Notes: generated by a model from the letters alone, not told the origin. A stretch of DNA of 37,965 nt from CAYZMH01 sp964479445 (GCA_964479445.1 CAYZMH010000021.1:1-37965); one strand, 5' to 3'; positions 25,418-33,619 are shown, counted from the first letter of the stretch. A program made the numbers and translations.

Positions 25418-26074
25418 TTAAGTTTTATGCTTTAGTACTTTTGCCGGGTTGCCAACAACAATGGAATTAGGTGGCACATCATAAAGCACCACAGAACCTG
25501 AGCCTACTAATGAAAAATCCCCGATTTCGATATCTTCTCTAATGGTAGCATTGCTCCCAACATGAGCAGCCTTGCCTACTTTTACATTACCCCCTACAAC
25601 ACTGTTTGTAGTTAGATGGGCAAATCTTTTCATCACGCTATCATGTCCTAAAAATGAATTAGGCAATAAGATACAATTATCAGCAACTGTTGTATCCGGG
25701 GATAATTGTGATAATGGTGCCAGCAAGACCCCTTCCCCTATAGAACAAAACCCTTTGGGAATAATAGCTGTCGGATGAATCAGGGTAGCAAAACGGTTTC
25801 GTGGGATATTTAGAGAAAGTATTTTTTCAAATATTTCTTTTTCATTTTTCATGCCAATATAACCAATAAAAAAATAGACATCTTCATCATCGAGAAATTT
25901 ACACACATCACTGGACGTTCCAATTACTTCATAGCTTGAAAACTTTCCAATTTTTGAACCAACCGTAACCACATCATTTAAAAAACCCAGTATTTTGAAT
26001 GTTCCTAAATCATTAGCAACTGACGCCGCAATCATTCCTATGCCCCTTCCTCCTAAAATAACTAATTTCTTCAT
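25418..26074 (-). CDS. NeuD/PglD-like sugar acyltransferase, left-handed beta-helix
   Basis: A 218-residue enzyme from ATG 26074 (the frame opens 39 bp earlier, but MKKLVILGGRGIG is the usual start). The N-terminal ~95 residues form the PglD_N Rossmann-like nucleotide-sugar domain with GGRGIG at 8-13. The rest is hexapeptide repeats (IGEGVLLAPLSQL, VGGNVKVG, IEIGDFSLVGSGSVV) ending in GNPAK. His144 (LGHDSV) aligns with the catalytic His of PglD, which acetylates the 4-amino group of a UDP-sugar. It is the last of a three-gene operon with CitE- and MaoC-like genes (1 bp and 2 bp gaps), so its donor may be a hydroxyacyl-CoA and not acetyl-CoA. Confidence 0.85.
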   Translation of the reverse strand: MKKLVILGGRGIGMIAASVANDLGTFKILGFLNDVVTVGSKIGKFSSYEVIGTSSDVCKFLDDEDVYFFIGYIGMKNEKEIFEKILSLNIPRNRFATLIHPTAIIPKGFCSIGEGVLLAPLSQLSPDTTVADNCILLPNSFLGHDSVMKRFAHLTTNSVVGGNVKVGKAAHVGSNATIREDIEIGDFSLVGSGSVVLYDVPPNSIVVGNPAKVLKHKT

Positions 26075-26075
26075 T

Positions 26076-26972
26076 TTATTTGGCTTTGTTATTAATAAGT
26101 TTTGATTTATCAATTATTTTTTTTGCCGTGGTAACCATTGGTGGGCCAATAAATCTATTATTCATCACAGCTACACCTTTACCCTCTTTTTCAGCTTCTT
26201 CCGCTAATCTTAACATCTCTTTTGCATCTTCAACTTCGTGATGAGATGGTGAAAAGTATTCGTGAACCAGAGGCAATTCCTTTGGATTTAAAACCAACAT
26301 CCCTTCAAAACCCAGATTTTTGGCTATTACCAAATTTTTTTCCAAATCTTCAAGGTCATGAACTTTTATATGAACTGTATCAATTGGAATTACATTGTTT
26401 GCTCTTGCAGCCAATGCAATTAAGGCCCTTGGATTGAAGATACTTTGTCCTTCACTATCATGTATCCCTTCCAAATCAGTTATAAAATCTTCACAGCCAA
26501 ATGCAATAGCAATTACTCTGCTTGAGGCTTTGCAAATATCCTGTGCATTTAAAACAGCTGCTGAGGTTTCTATTAAAGGAATTAACTTAAACGTTCCAAC
26601 AGGTAACCCTTTTTCATATTCAATAGTATCCAATAGCTTGTCGATAAAATAAATATCGTGGCCGGTGTAGGATTTTGGGTACATAAAACCAGTGATACCT
26701 GGAATAGTTAACTCTGTCAGATCTTTCAGCAGCTGCCCGCTTTCTCTGTCATTGATTCTCGGAAATACCATATGATTATTAAATCTACCCTCATGTATGT
26801 ATTTAATGATATTCTTTCTTGCTATTTCCTTATTCTTTATTGGTTGAACGGAATCTTCAATATCCAGGAGCAGCACATCTGCATTACAACGTGCAGCACT
26901 GCTCATTATACGTTCATTGTGTGCGGGTACAAACATTAAACTACGCATCAAAAACTGTGATGATTCTTTCAT
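26076..26972 (-). CDS. HpcH/HpaI aldolase family protein, CitE-like lyase
   Basis: A 298-residue TIM-barrel enzyme of the citrate-lyase-beta/malyl-CoA-lyase group, which makes or breaks C-C bonds in CoA thioesters. Key features are RSLMFVPAHNERIM at 10-23, DVLLLDIEDSV (about 33-43) with the acidic metal-site residues, FPRIND with the conserved Arg, PLIETSAAVLNAQDI with the Glu, and FGCEDFITDLEG with the second acidic cluster. No acyl-carrier or citrate-lyase alpha subunit is near, so a free-standing lyase is more likely. Its place between a MaoC hydratase and a sugar acyltransferase suggests that it supplies an acyl-CoA for the glycan. Confidence 0.88.
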   Translation of the reverse strand: MKESSQFLMRSLMFVPAHNERIMSSAARCNADVLLLDIEDSVQPIKNKEIARKNIIKYIHEGRFNNHMVFPRINDRESGQLLKDLTELTIPGITGFMYPKSYTGHDIYFIDKLLDTIEYEKGLPVGTFKLIPLIETSAAVLNAQDICKASSRVIAIAFGCEDFITDLEGIHDSEGQSIFNPRALIALAARANNVIPIDTVHIKVHDLEDLEKNLVIAKNLGFEGMLVLNPKELPLVHEYFSPSHHEVEDAKEMLRLAEEAEKEGKGVAVMNNRFIGPPMVTTAKKIIDKSKLINNKAK

Positions 26973-26974
26973 AT

Positions 26975-27430
26975 TTATGACTTTTTTACTAATACATTTC
27001 TTCTAAACCTGAGCACCTCTTTATCATTGTGATTATATGCGATTGTTTCAACATAAACAACCCCTCTGTCAAGTTTTCTTTTTGATTCTTTTTTTGATAA
27101 TACTATGGTTTTTGCATACAGCGTATCACCAATAAAAACCGGGGCAAGGTGTTCGATGTTTTCATATCCTAAATTGGCAATTGCTTTTCCACTAATATCG
27201 GGGACGGTGATGCCAACGACAATAGAAAAAACCAGTGTTCCAACAACCAGTATTTTTCCGTGCTCGCTGTCTTGGGCATAATGCAAGTTTGTGTGCACTG
27301 GGTGATGATTCATGGTTAGAAGTGAAAATAAATTATTGTCACTTTCAAATATGGTTTTCGAAAGTGAATGGTGAATTACTTCGCCCACTTTAAATTCGTC
27401 AAAAAAGTGACCTAAAACGGATGGTTGCAT
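26975..27430 (-). CDS. MaoC-family hydratase
   Basis: A 151-residue single hot-dog domain. The N-terminal MQPSVLGHFFDEFKVGEVIHH and the segment LTMNHHPVHTNLHYAQ, with the conserved Asn/Asp-x(4)-His pattern, belong to the mesaconyl-CoA-hydratase-like branch of MaoC proteins, which add water to enoyl-CoA esters. GYENIEHLAPVFIGDTLYAK is the second conserved stretch. It ends 2 bp before the CitE-like gene. In mesaconate/malyl-CoA chemistry, a MaoC hydratase and a CitE-like lyase act on the same CoA esters, so the two probably form one short pathway. Confidence 0.85.
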   Translation of the reverse strand: MQPSVLGHFFDEFKVGEVIHHSLSKTIFESDNNLFSLLTMNHHPVHTNLHYAQDSEHGKILVVGTLVFSIVVGITVPDISGKAIANLGYENIEHLAPVFIGDTLYAKTIVLSKKESKRKLDRGVVYVETIAYNHNDKEVLRFRRNVLVKKS

Positions 27431-27444
27431 TTTGATCTTTTTTA

Positions 27445-27832
27445 TTAAAAAATGTGTTTTTCAGTGGTTTTATGTAAGCCATTATAAGCCGGTAATAAAA
27501 AATCGTTAGTTATTTTTTCAGTAACCTGAAAATTTGATGGTTTTTATTTTATCAAGTTCTTTATGCATAGATAGTTTACTAATTAGCGGATTGAAGTAGA
27601 GGCCGCTGTTTATGTTTTGTTGTTTTAGCTTTTCGTACAATCGGGTGCGGCTAATACCGTATTCCATATATTTTACAAAAATGGTGAAATAAGTATAGCT
27701 GTCACTGGTGCTTTCCCGTTCGCGTAAAACTGAAATTCCTTTTATACCGGTCAGGGCTATTCGGTAAGTATCACGTGGGATTTTCCTTTTTTCAATGGTT
27801 TTGTGGTAATGATTTAATTTTAGTAATCTCAT
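27445..27832 (-). pseudogene. Frameshifted C-terminal remnant of a DegT-type sugar aminotransferase
   Basis: The minus strand from 27832 encodes KLNHYHKTIEKRK, then LYEKLKQQNINSGLYF and NPLISKL. This aligns with residues ~245-340 of the intact DegT gene on the other strand (HYHKNVNKRK; DLYYHLKKWNIHGRRYF; YPLISSF). This frame stops at 27518. The adjoining frame continues from 27525 to 27448 as VTEKITNDFLLPAYNGLHKT, the expected family C-terminus, so one base has been gained or lost near 27520. Everything upstream of HYHK, including the PLP lysine, is missing, and stops precede the fragment. It is therefore inactive, and sits at the head of the MaoC/CitE/acyltransferase operon. Confidence 0.8.
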
Positions 27833-28027
27833 CTATTATTTTCAAATTTACTTCTTTTTATCCAGGTCCAATTCCTTCACAAAGATAAAATCTTTGAACT
27901 GTAAGTTGGATAATTATATTTTGACCGGGTATGAGTGTTTATATTAATGAACTCATGATGGGTAGGAACCTTGAAATTATTGCTAATTTTGTGAGCTTAA
28001 CTATCAATGAATTGATTCGAATTCAAC

Positions 28028-29161
28028 ATGAATGATAAATTCCCAGATAATAAGCCTATCTATGTGACCAGACCCAGTTTGCCCGGATTGGATGAATTTC
28101 TGCCATTTGTCGAGAAGATATGGGATAATAAGGTTTTAACCAATAACGGGCCTTTTCATCAGCAACTGGAAAACGAGCTTGCCGATTTTTTAGATGTTCC
28201 TTACATTTCCCTCTTTGCCAATGGTACCCTCGCACTGATAACAGCATTGCAGGCGTTAAATATTTCAGGAGAAGTAATCACCACACCTTACAGTTTTGTG
28301 GCTACTACACATAGCGTTTGGTGGAATAATGCCCGACCGGTATTTGTTGATATTGATCCTGTAACCTGCAATATTTCTCCAAAGAAAATTGAAGCAGCAA
28401 TTACACCGGATACCACAGCCATTTTACCAGTTCATGTTTATGGGAATCCCTGCCAGGTTGAGCATATACAAGAGATTGCAAGCAGGCATCAGCTAAAAGT
28501 GGTCTACGATGCAGCTCACACTTTTGGAATAAAGTACAAAGGAGGAAGCCTGCTGCGATACGGAGATTTATCTATACTCAGTTTTCATGCTACGAAAGTT
28601 TTCAATACCATGGAGGGAGGAGCGATTGTGAGTCATGATATCCAAACCAAGCAAAAGATAGATTATTTAAAAAATTTCGGGTTTGCAGGAGAAACGGAGA
28701 TCAAACTACCCGGAATAAACTCTAAAATGAATGAAATGCAGGCTGCATTGGGCCTGGTTCAACTCAAACACTACCATAAAAATGTGAATAAGCGAAAAGC
28801 AATTACCGAAAAATACAAAGATGAATTAGGCAAGGTAGAAGGGATATCGTTTTTAATCCTTCAATCTGGTGTTCAGGATTATAATTATGCATATTTCCCT
28901 ATCTTTGTTGACCAGAATAGTTATGGCAAGAGCCGGAATGATTTGTATTACCATCTTAAGAAATGGAACATACATGGCCGAAGGTACTTCTATCCTCTTA
29001 TAAGCTCTTTTCCTTCTTATTCAGGACTTCCATCTGCGCAACCAAAAAACCTTCCGGCAGCCCAAACTATAGCAGATCAGGTGATATGTTTGCCCATATA
29101 TCCTGATTTGGCATTAAGTGATGTAGTTCGAATTGCAGATATCATTACAAATTTCCGGTGA
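28028..29161 (+). CDS. DegT/DnrJ/EryC1/StrS sugar aminotransferase
   Basis: A 377-residue PLP enzyme that transfers an amino group to a keto-sugar nucleotide. Lys190 (SFHATKVFNTMEGG) is the PLP lysine, Asp161 (YDAAHTFG) pairs with the ring nitrogen, and the N-terminal LTNNGPFHQQLE and LFANGTLAL segments are family features. The HATK-F-T-EGG context is like enzymes making TDP-4-amino-4,6-dideoxyhexoses (VioA/DesI type), but specificity is inferred. It is divergent from the remnant and from the MaoC/CitE/acyltransferase genes, and is first of a plus-strand operon with a flippase, sulfotransferase and glycosyltransferase. The 195 bp upstream gap is AT-rich, with no promoter I can fix. Confidence 0.92.
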   Translation: MNDKFPDNKPIYVTRPSLPGLDEFLPFVEKIWDNKVLTNNGPFHQQLENELADFLDVPYISLFANGTLALITALQALNISGEVITTPYSFVATTHSVWWNNARPVFVDIDPVTCNISPKKIEAAITPDTTAILPVHVYGNPCQVEHIQEIASRHQLKVVYDAAHTFGIKYKGGSLLRYGDLSILSFHATKVFNTMEGGAIVSHDIQTKQKIDYLKNFGFAGETEIKLPGINSKMNEMQAALGLVQLKHYHKNVNKRKAITEKYKDELGKVEGISFLILQSGVQDYNYAYFPIFVDQNSYGKSRNDLYYHLKKWNIHGRRYFYPLISSFPSYSGLPSAQPKNLPAAQTIADQVICLPIYPDLALSDVVRIADIITNFR

Positions 29162-29168
29162 TCGTAGT

Positions 29169-30608
29169 ATGTCTTCCGTACTTAAAGAAAAGGCAGTAAA
29201 AGGAGTAGCCTGGAACCTGGGAGAAAGGTTTGGGGTGCAGATGATGAATTTAGTTCTGGGTATCGTACTCGCTAGATTATTAACGCCTGAGGATTATGGA
29301 TTAATCGGAATGATCCTTGTCTTCTTCTTTGTTGCAGATGCTTTCATCCAGGGAGGTCTGGGTGAGGCTTATGTCCAGAAAAAAAGTGTATCAGATACCG
29401 ATGCGAATACCGTTTTCTATGCAAATCTGGGCATCAGTCTGTTTTTGTACATTTTGTTGTGGGTTGCAGCGCCTTTTATCAGTCGGTTTTATGGATATCC
29501 CATATTGGTAGACCTGACCAGGGTGATGGGTGCTGTTCTTATCATTAATGCGTTTAACATTATCCAGGAAGCTCAGATTAAACGCAGCCTGAATTTCAAA
29601 CGCAAAACCAGAATTTCCATTGTCTCTACATTGGTTTCAGGGGTTTTAGCTATATATATGGCTTATAAAGGATTTGGCGTATGGAGTTTGCTGGTCCAGC
29701 GATTAGCAAATCGCCTTTTTTTATCTATTGGATTGTGGATTTCATCTTCGTGGAAGCCAACACTTTCTTTTTCCAGGGAATCATTCAGGAAGATGTTTTC
29801 ATTTGGATCCTGGATACTTGCGGCAAGTGTTATCAGAACCATTTTTGAGAATATATATAAATTGGTAATTGGAAAACTTTTCCCCGCTACGGAATTGGGC
29901 TTTTATACGAAGTCAAAAACTTTTCAGCAGTTAGGCTCTCAACAGTTATCGCAGGCTGTGTCTACCGTTTCTTTGCCCGTTTTTAGCAAAATGCAGGATG
30001 ATAAGCCAAGAATGCGGAATGCCATGCGAACCTTCAGTCGACATACTACACTTTTTATTATGCCCCTGATGATTGGACTGATGGTTATGGCAGAGCCCTT
30101 TGTACATATTTTACTTACTGATAAATGGGCACCAATGGTTCCCTATCTTCAGCTAATGTGTATCGTGGGTTTCTTTTATCCTCTTCATGCTATAAACATT
30201 CAGGTATTATTGGCCCAGGGCAAGAGCAATCTGAATTTTCATCTGGGAATGGTCAAGAATCTTTTACGTGTGGTGAATATTGTTGTATCCTATCGCTGGG
30301 GTGTTTTCTATATTATTGTTGGAGAAGCTATACTATCCATATTAGCTTTGATTCTTAATACCTACTTTACTCAAAAATTTATTAGATACGGACTTCTGCA
30401 GCAACTAAAAGATATTAAGTATATCATTACAGGGACGCTCGGAGCCGGTATAATTACATACTTTTTATTTCACAGGATGGATAATTTATGGGTTTTCCTG
30501 CTAGGAGGTTCCGGAGTCTATATTACGATCAATATTTTACTTCAGTATTTATTGAACAGGGATTTTTTTAAAGAGGTGTTAGAGCTGCGCAACTTTCTTT
30601 TAAAATAA
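29169..30608 (+). CDS. Lipopolysaccharide/polysaccharide flippase (Wzx, MOP superfamily)
   Basis: A 479-residue inner-membrane protein with 12-14 predicted helices. ATG 29169 is preferred over the frame opening at 29133 because MSSVLKEKAVKGVAWNLGER is the standard start of the WzxC/polysaccharide-export group. LARLLTPEDYGLIGM and QGGLGEAYVQKK in the first helices and ATELGFYTKSKTFQQLGSQQ in the middle are conserved in that group. It moves lipid-linked glycan units across the inner membrane. It starts 7 bp after the aminotransferase stop, and its stop overlaps the sulfotransferase ATG by one base. Confidence 0.92.
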   Translation: MSSVLKEKAVKGVAWNLGERFGVQMMNLVLGIVLARLLTPEDYGLIGMILVFFFVADAFIQGGLGEAYVQKKSVSDTDANTVFYANLGISLFLYILLWVAAPFISRFYGYPILVDLTRVMGAVLIINAFNIIQEAQIKRSLNFKRKTRISIVSTLVSGVLAIYMAYKGFGVWSLLVQRLANRLFLSIGLWISSSWKPTLSFSRESFRKMFSFGSWILAASVIRTIFENIYKLVIGKLFPATELGFYTKSKTFQQLGSQQLSQAVSTVSLPVFSKMQDDKPRMRNAMRTFSRHTTLFIMPLMIGLMVMAEPFVHILLTDKWAPMVPYLQLMCIVGFFYPLHAINIQVLLAQGKSNLNFHLGMVKNLLRVVNIVVSYRWGVFYIIVGEAILSILALILNTYFTQKFIRYGLLQQLKDIKYIITGTLGAGIITYFLFHRMDNLWVFLLGGSGVYITINILLQYLLNRDFFKEVLELRNFLLK

Positions 30609-31333
30609 TGATCAGGAACATCCAGCTTCGCAGAAAAATAAGGAATTTGGTGTGGTGGCCTGCACATTTGATTTATCTCATGTTTGCAGGTCGAAGAAAA
30701 AGGGTTTTTTGTATTTCTATGCAACGAACAGGAACCACCTCAGTAGGAGAATTCCTTAAGGATCAAGGTTACAGGGTCGCCCGTGAATCAGATGGAGTAC
30801 TCTATAAGTGGAACTATTACTGGCAAAAGGGTAAATACAATAAGATATTTAAAACATTGGTATTCCGGGCTTTTAATGCATATGAAGATGCCCCCTGGTG
30901 GTTTCCGGGTTTCTATAAAGAGGTGCATCAACGGTTTCCTGACGCAAAATTCATTCTTCTATACCGGGACACAGATCAATGGTTTGATTCTATGATAAAA
31001 CTGAAGGGTGGAAAGACTCCGGGTAATACACGCAGGCATTGCATGATATATGATCGAATGGATGAGTTTAACGAGCGTGTTCGTTCGGATCCATATTTTA
31101 AACCAAGTGATAATGAAAAGGATGAATTAATGAGCATGAAGGGTATGAGGGAGCATTATACCAGAGTCTACAAAGATCATGTTGAGAATGTTATCCGTTA
31201 CTTTAAGAAAAACCACCCGGAAGCTTTGATCGCTGTTGATTTAAATGATCCGGAAAAGTGGGTAAAAATTGGCGCTTTTTTGGGAATCAGCGTGCCTGAT
31301 GAATATGATGTACACGCAAACAAAAGCGGGTAA
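30608..31333 (+). CDS. Sulfotransferase family protein
   Basis: A 241-residue enzyme that transfers sulfate from PAPS. The 5'-phosphosulfate loop is SMQRTGTTSVGEFL (about 37-50), and the 3'-phosphate site is LLYRDTDQWFDS (about 117-128) with the conserved Arg and Ser. An aromatic stretch (APWWFPGFYKE) between them is typical of the P-loop sulfotransferase group related to Sulfotransfer_4. Within the glycan operon it most likely sulfates a sugar of the exported glycan. It is followed by an 18 bp gap to the glycosyltransferase. Confidence 0.87.
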   Translation: MIRNIQLRRKIRNLVWWPAHLIYLMFAGRRKRVFCISMQRTGTTSVGEFLKDQGYRVARESDGVLYKWNYYWQKGKYNKIFKTLVFRAFNAYEDAPWWFPGFYKEVHQRFPDAKFILLYRDTDQWFDSMIKLKGGKTPGNTRRHCMIYDRMDEFNERVRSDPYFKPSDNEKDELMSMKGMREHYTRVYKDHVENVIRYFKKNHPEALIAVDLNDPEKWVKIGAFLGISVPDEYDVHANKSG

Positions 31334-31351
31334 TGTCGAAAAACCTATGTT

Positions 31352-32482
31352 ATGAATATACATATTACCAATGATGATCTGTTCATCAATCGTGCAGCGG
31401 AACTTTTTGAAAAATATTATCCGGGAGAGAACCTGTTTTTTGTTATTTCGAGAAAACTATTCAGAACCCGGTTGAAATACTTAGAGGCTGGAGATATTAT
31501 CGAACCTGTGGCCATTGGAAGGCCAGATCATGTGAGAAAGATCAAACGGAAAATACAGGATGGGGACCGATTATTTATTCATTATTTAAGTGCTTATAAT
31601 GCGCCGATAGCTTTATGGATCCTTAAAAGGGTTAAGATTGAGACCTATTGGATTTTTTTTGGTTCCGATCTTTATGGATTGCTGCATGAAAAAGGAATGT
31701 ATACTCTTTTAGATGGCAGCGCCGGTAAAGACCCCGGGAAATCTATTATCCGCCAAATGAAAAATGTGATGCTATCACTATATTTTCGAACCAACATCAG
31801 AACCAGCCGGGAACGTTTCATTCAACAACTGGATCATTTTTGTTTCTGGAATCACCATGACTATAGGTTAATGAAAAGGTTTTTTGACACCCCTGCCGAC
31901 CATCGTTCTTTCAAATACTTTGCGAATGGATTGGTGGACCAGGAAGTAAAATTAGAATCCAAAAAGCCGGGAAGGATAATCGTAAATCATTCCGCATCCA
32001 AATTTGGCAATCATGAGACTGTGATTGAGTACCTCAGGAAATTGGATTCAGAAAAACAATTGCAAGCTGTGATAACACCTCTTAGTTACGGCTCGCCTAA
32101 AACCAGGGGACGTATAATGCAACTTGGACAAAATTGCCTGCCTCACTGCTTCTATCCCATTACCAATTTTTTGCCTGCTGAAACTTATTTCTCAATGCTG
32201 TCCCAGGCAACTGCAGCAATATTTGGCCACAGGAGGCAGGAAGGTTCAGGTAATGTATTTCGCCTACTTGCCATGGGCATAAAAGTATTCCTGCGTAAAG
32301 ACAATAATCTTCTTCAATACCTGCGTGAAAAAGGCTATCACATTTACTGTTTTGAAAAAGACTTGCAAGATATATCCGATCTTTTTCAACTTGATGAGAA
32401 GAAGCAGGAACATAACAGGAAGCTTGTATATCAGGAATTCTCCTATGAAGAAATGGATAACGTATTCCATAAATTGATTTGA
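31352..32482 (+). CDS. WecF-like 4-acylamino-4,6-dideoxyhexose transferase
   Basis: A 376-residue glycosyltransferase resembling WecF (GT56), which in E. coli moves Fuc4NAc from TDP to the lipid-linked intermediate of enterobacterial common antigen. Matching features are HYLSAYNAPIALWIL, then WIFFGSDLYGLL (about 105-116), LSYGSPKTRGRIMQLG, FLPAETYFSML, the FGHRRQEGSGNVFRLLAMG block and GIKVFLRK. Its likely donor is a TDP-4-acylamino-4,6-dideoxy sugar, which fits the DegT aminotransferase and NeuD/PglD-like acyltransferase in the same cluster. It is the last gene of the plus-strand glycan operon. Confidence 0.8.
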   Translation: MNIHITNDDLFINRAAELFEKYYPGENLFFVISRKLFRTRLKYLEAGDIIEPVAIGRPDHVRKIKRKIQDGDRLFIHYLSAYNAPIALWILKRVKIETYWIFFGSDLYGLLHEKGMYTLLDGSAGKDPGKSIIRQMKNVMLSLYFRTNIRTSRERFIQQLDHFCFWNHHDYRLMKRFFDTPADHRSFKYFANGLVDQEVKLESKKPGRIIVNHSASKFGNHETVIEYLRKLDSEKQLQAVITPLSYGSPKTRGRIMQLGQNCLPHCFYPITNFLPAETYFSMLSQATAAIFGHRRQEGSGNVFRLLAMGIKVFLRKDNNLLQYLREKGYHIYCFEKDLQDISDLFQLDEKKQEHNRKLVYQEFSYEEMDNVFHKLI

Positions 32483-32640
32483 TCCTTACCAGTACTTCGA
32501 AACCTGCCAGGCACTTATTAACATACCCTGCGAATAGCAAAAGTAGAATCCAGCTACCATAATGTTTAACAAATAGCGACAAACATTGAACAAAAATAGG
32601 CGTTGCTGGTTAAATACCTGAGACCAAATAAATAAAAACC

Positions 32641-33486
32641 ATGTTAGAATTAGGCAACGCTACGTTCGAAAATTATGTGGGTCTGGAGCAGGGGTTATCC
32701 GAAATGGGATACCAGATGGTAGCTCATGTACTCACGCTGGGCTATGCGGTTATGCTGGCCGGATTATTCTATTTTATCCTGACTATGCGGACCGTCGCAC
32801 CGCGATTTCGTATCTCTTCGGTCCTTTCAGTGGTCGTCATGGTATCAGCAGCCCTTCTGCTTTATAAACAGGCGACAAACTGGACAAATGCATTTGTGTT
32901 TGATATGGAAAAAGGCAGGTACTTCCTGGGAGAAGGCTCTGATATGTTTAACAACGGGTACCGCTACCTGAATTGGTTGATTGATGTACCCATGCTCCTG
33001 TTCCAGATCCTCTTTGTGGTAACCCTTACGAAGAGTAAATTCTCCAGTATCCGTAACCAGTTCTGGTTCTCGGGGGCTGCCATGATCATTACCGGTTATA
33101 TCGGCCAGTATTTTGAAGTGACCAATACAGGGAACTTTTTCATCTGGGGAGCCATATCCACAATATTCTTCATTCACATCCTTGTTTTGATGAGCCGCGT
33201 GATACGGGAAGGGAAACAGGGAGCGCCTGAAAAGGCAAGGAAAGCACTGAACACGATCTGGATCCTGTTCCTGTTCTCCTGGACACTTTATCCCGGTGCA
33301 TACCTGATGCCGCATATTGCTGGTATTGAAGGTCCCATGTTCGGTGAAGCCGGTGTTGTGGGCCGACAGATTACCTATACCATTGCGGATATTACATCCA
33401 AGGTGATCTATGGGGTTCTTCTGACCGTTGCGGCACAGGCCATGAGCAAAGAAGAAGGGTATGATTTCAATGCTCTGAAGTCCTAG
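32641..33486 (+). CDS. Sodium-pumping rhodopsin (NDQ type, KR2-like)
   Basis: A 281-residue seven-helix light-driven outward Na+ pump of the inner membrane, retinal-bound. Helix C reads RYLNWLIDVPMLLFQ, giving the Na+-pump triad Asn111, Asp115, Gln122 (KR2 Asn112, Asp116, Gln123). Arg108 is the KR2 Arg109 equivalent. Asp250 and Lys254 in TIADITSKVIYG are the helix-G Asp and the retinal lysine. The KR2 oligomer features His30 and Asp102 are present as His29 and Asp101. Leu119, at the proteorhodopsin tuning site, predicts green absorption. It stands alone between the glycan operon and a convergent regulator. No carotenoid cleavage (blh) or carotenoid genes are in the window. Confidence 0.97.
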   Translation: MLELGNATFENYVGLEQGLSEMGYQMVAHVLTLGYAVMLAGLFYFILTMRTVAPRFRISSVLSVVVMVSAALLLYKQATNWTNAFVFDMEKGRYFLGEGSDMFNNGYRYLNWLIDVPMLLFQILFVVTLTKSKFSSIRNQFWFSGAAMIITGYIGQYFEVTNTGNFFIWGAISTIFFIHILVLMSRVIREGKQGAPEKARKALNTIWILFLFSWTLYPGAYLMPHIAGIEGPMFGEAGVVGRQITYTIADITSKVIYGVLLTVAAQAMSKEEGYDFNALKS

Positions 33487-33504
33487 TTAAAACCATCATA
33501 TTTC

Positions 33505-33521
33505 ACGACGTTCTGCGTCGT
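33505..33521 (+). other. Small hairpin between rhodopsin stop and terminator
   Basis: ACGACG (33505-33510) pairs with CGTCGT (33516-33521) around a 5-base loop. It has no T-tract of its own and lies 7 bp before the main terminator stem, so it may protect or assist the 3' end of the rhodopsin mRNA. Confidence 0.4.
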
Positions 33522-33527
33522 TTTATT

Positions 33528-33560
33528 ACCCCGGTTTGTTAAAACCGGGGTTTATTTTTT
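33528..33560 (+). terminator. Intrinsic terminator after the rhodopsin gene
   Basis: A 10 bp perfect stem (ACCCCGGTTT at 33528-33537 with 33542-33551), a 4-base loop, and TTTATTTTTT directly after. It is the strongest plus-strand terminator in the window and makes the rhodopsin gene a transcription unit with a defined end. Confidence 0.93.
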
Positions 33561-33619
33561 TATCTGCAATGACTCTCTTCTTATTATTAGATAGTTCGTT
33601 AAGTTATGGTGAAGCACTA

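Noticed and set aside
32160..32582. Minus-strand frame of 140 codons, Cys-rich
   Set aside because: Opposite the WecF-like gene over most of its length; translation has no recognisable features.
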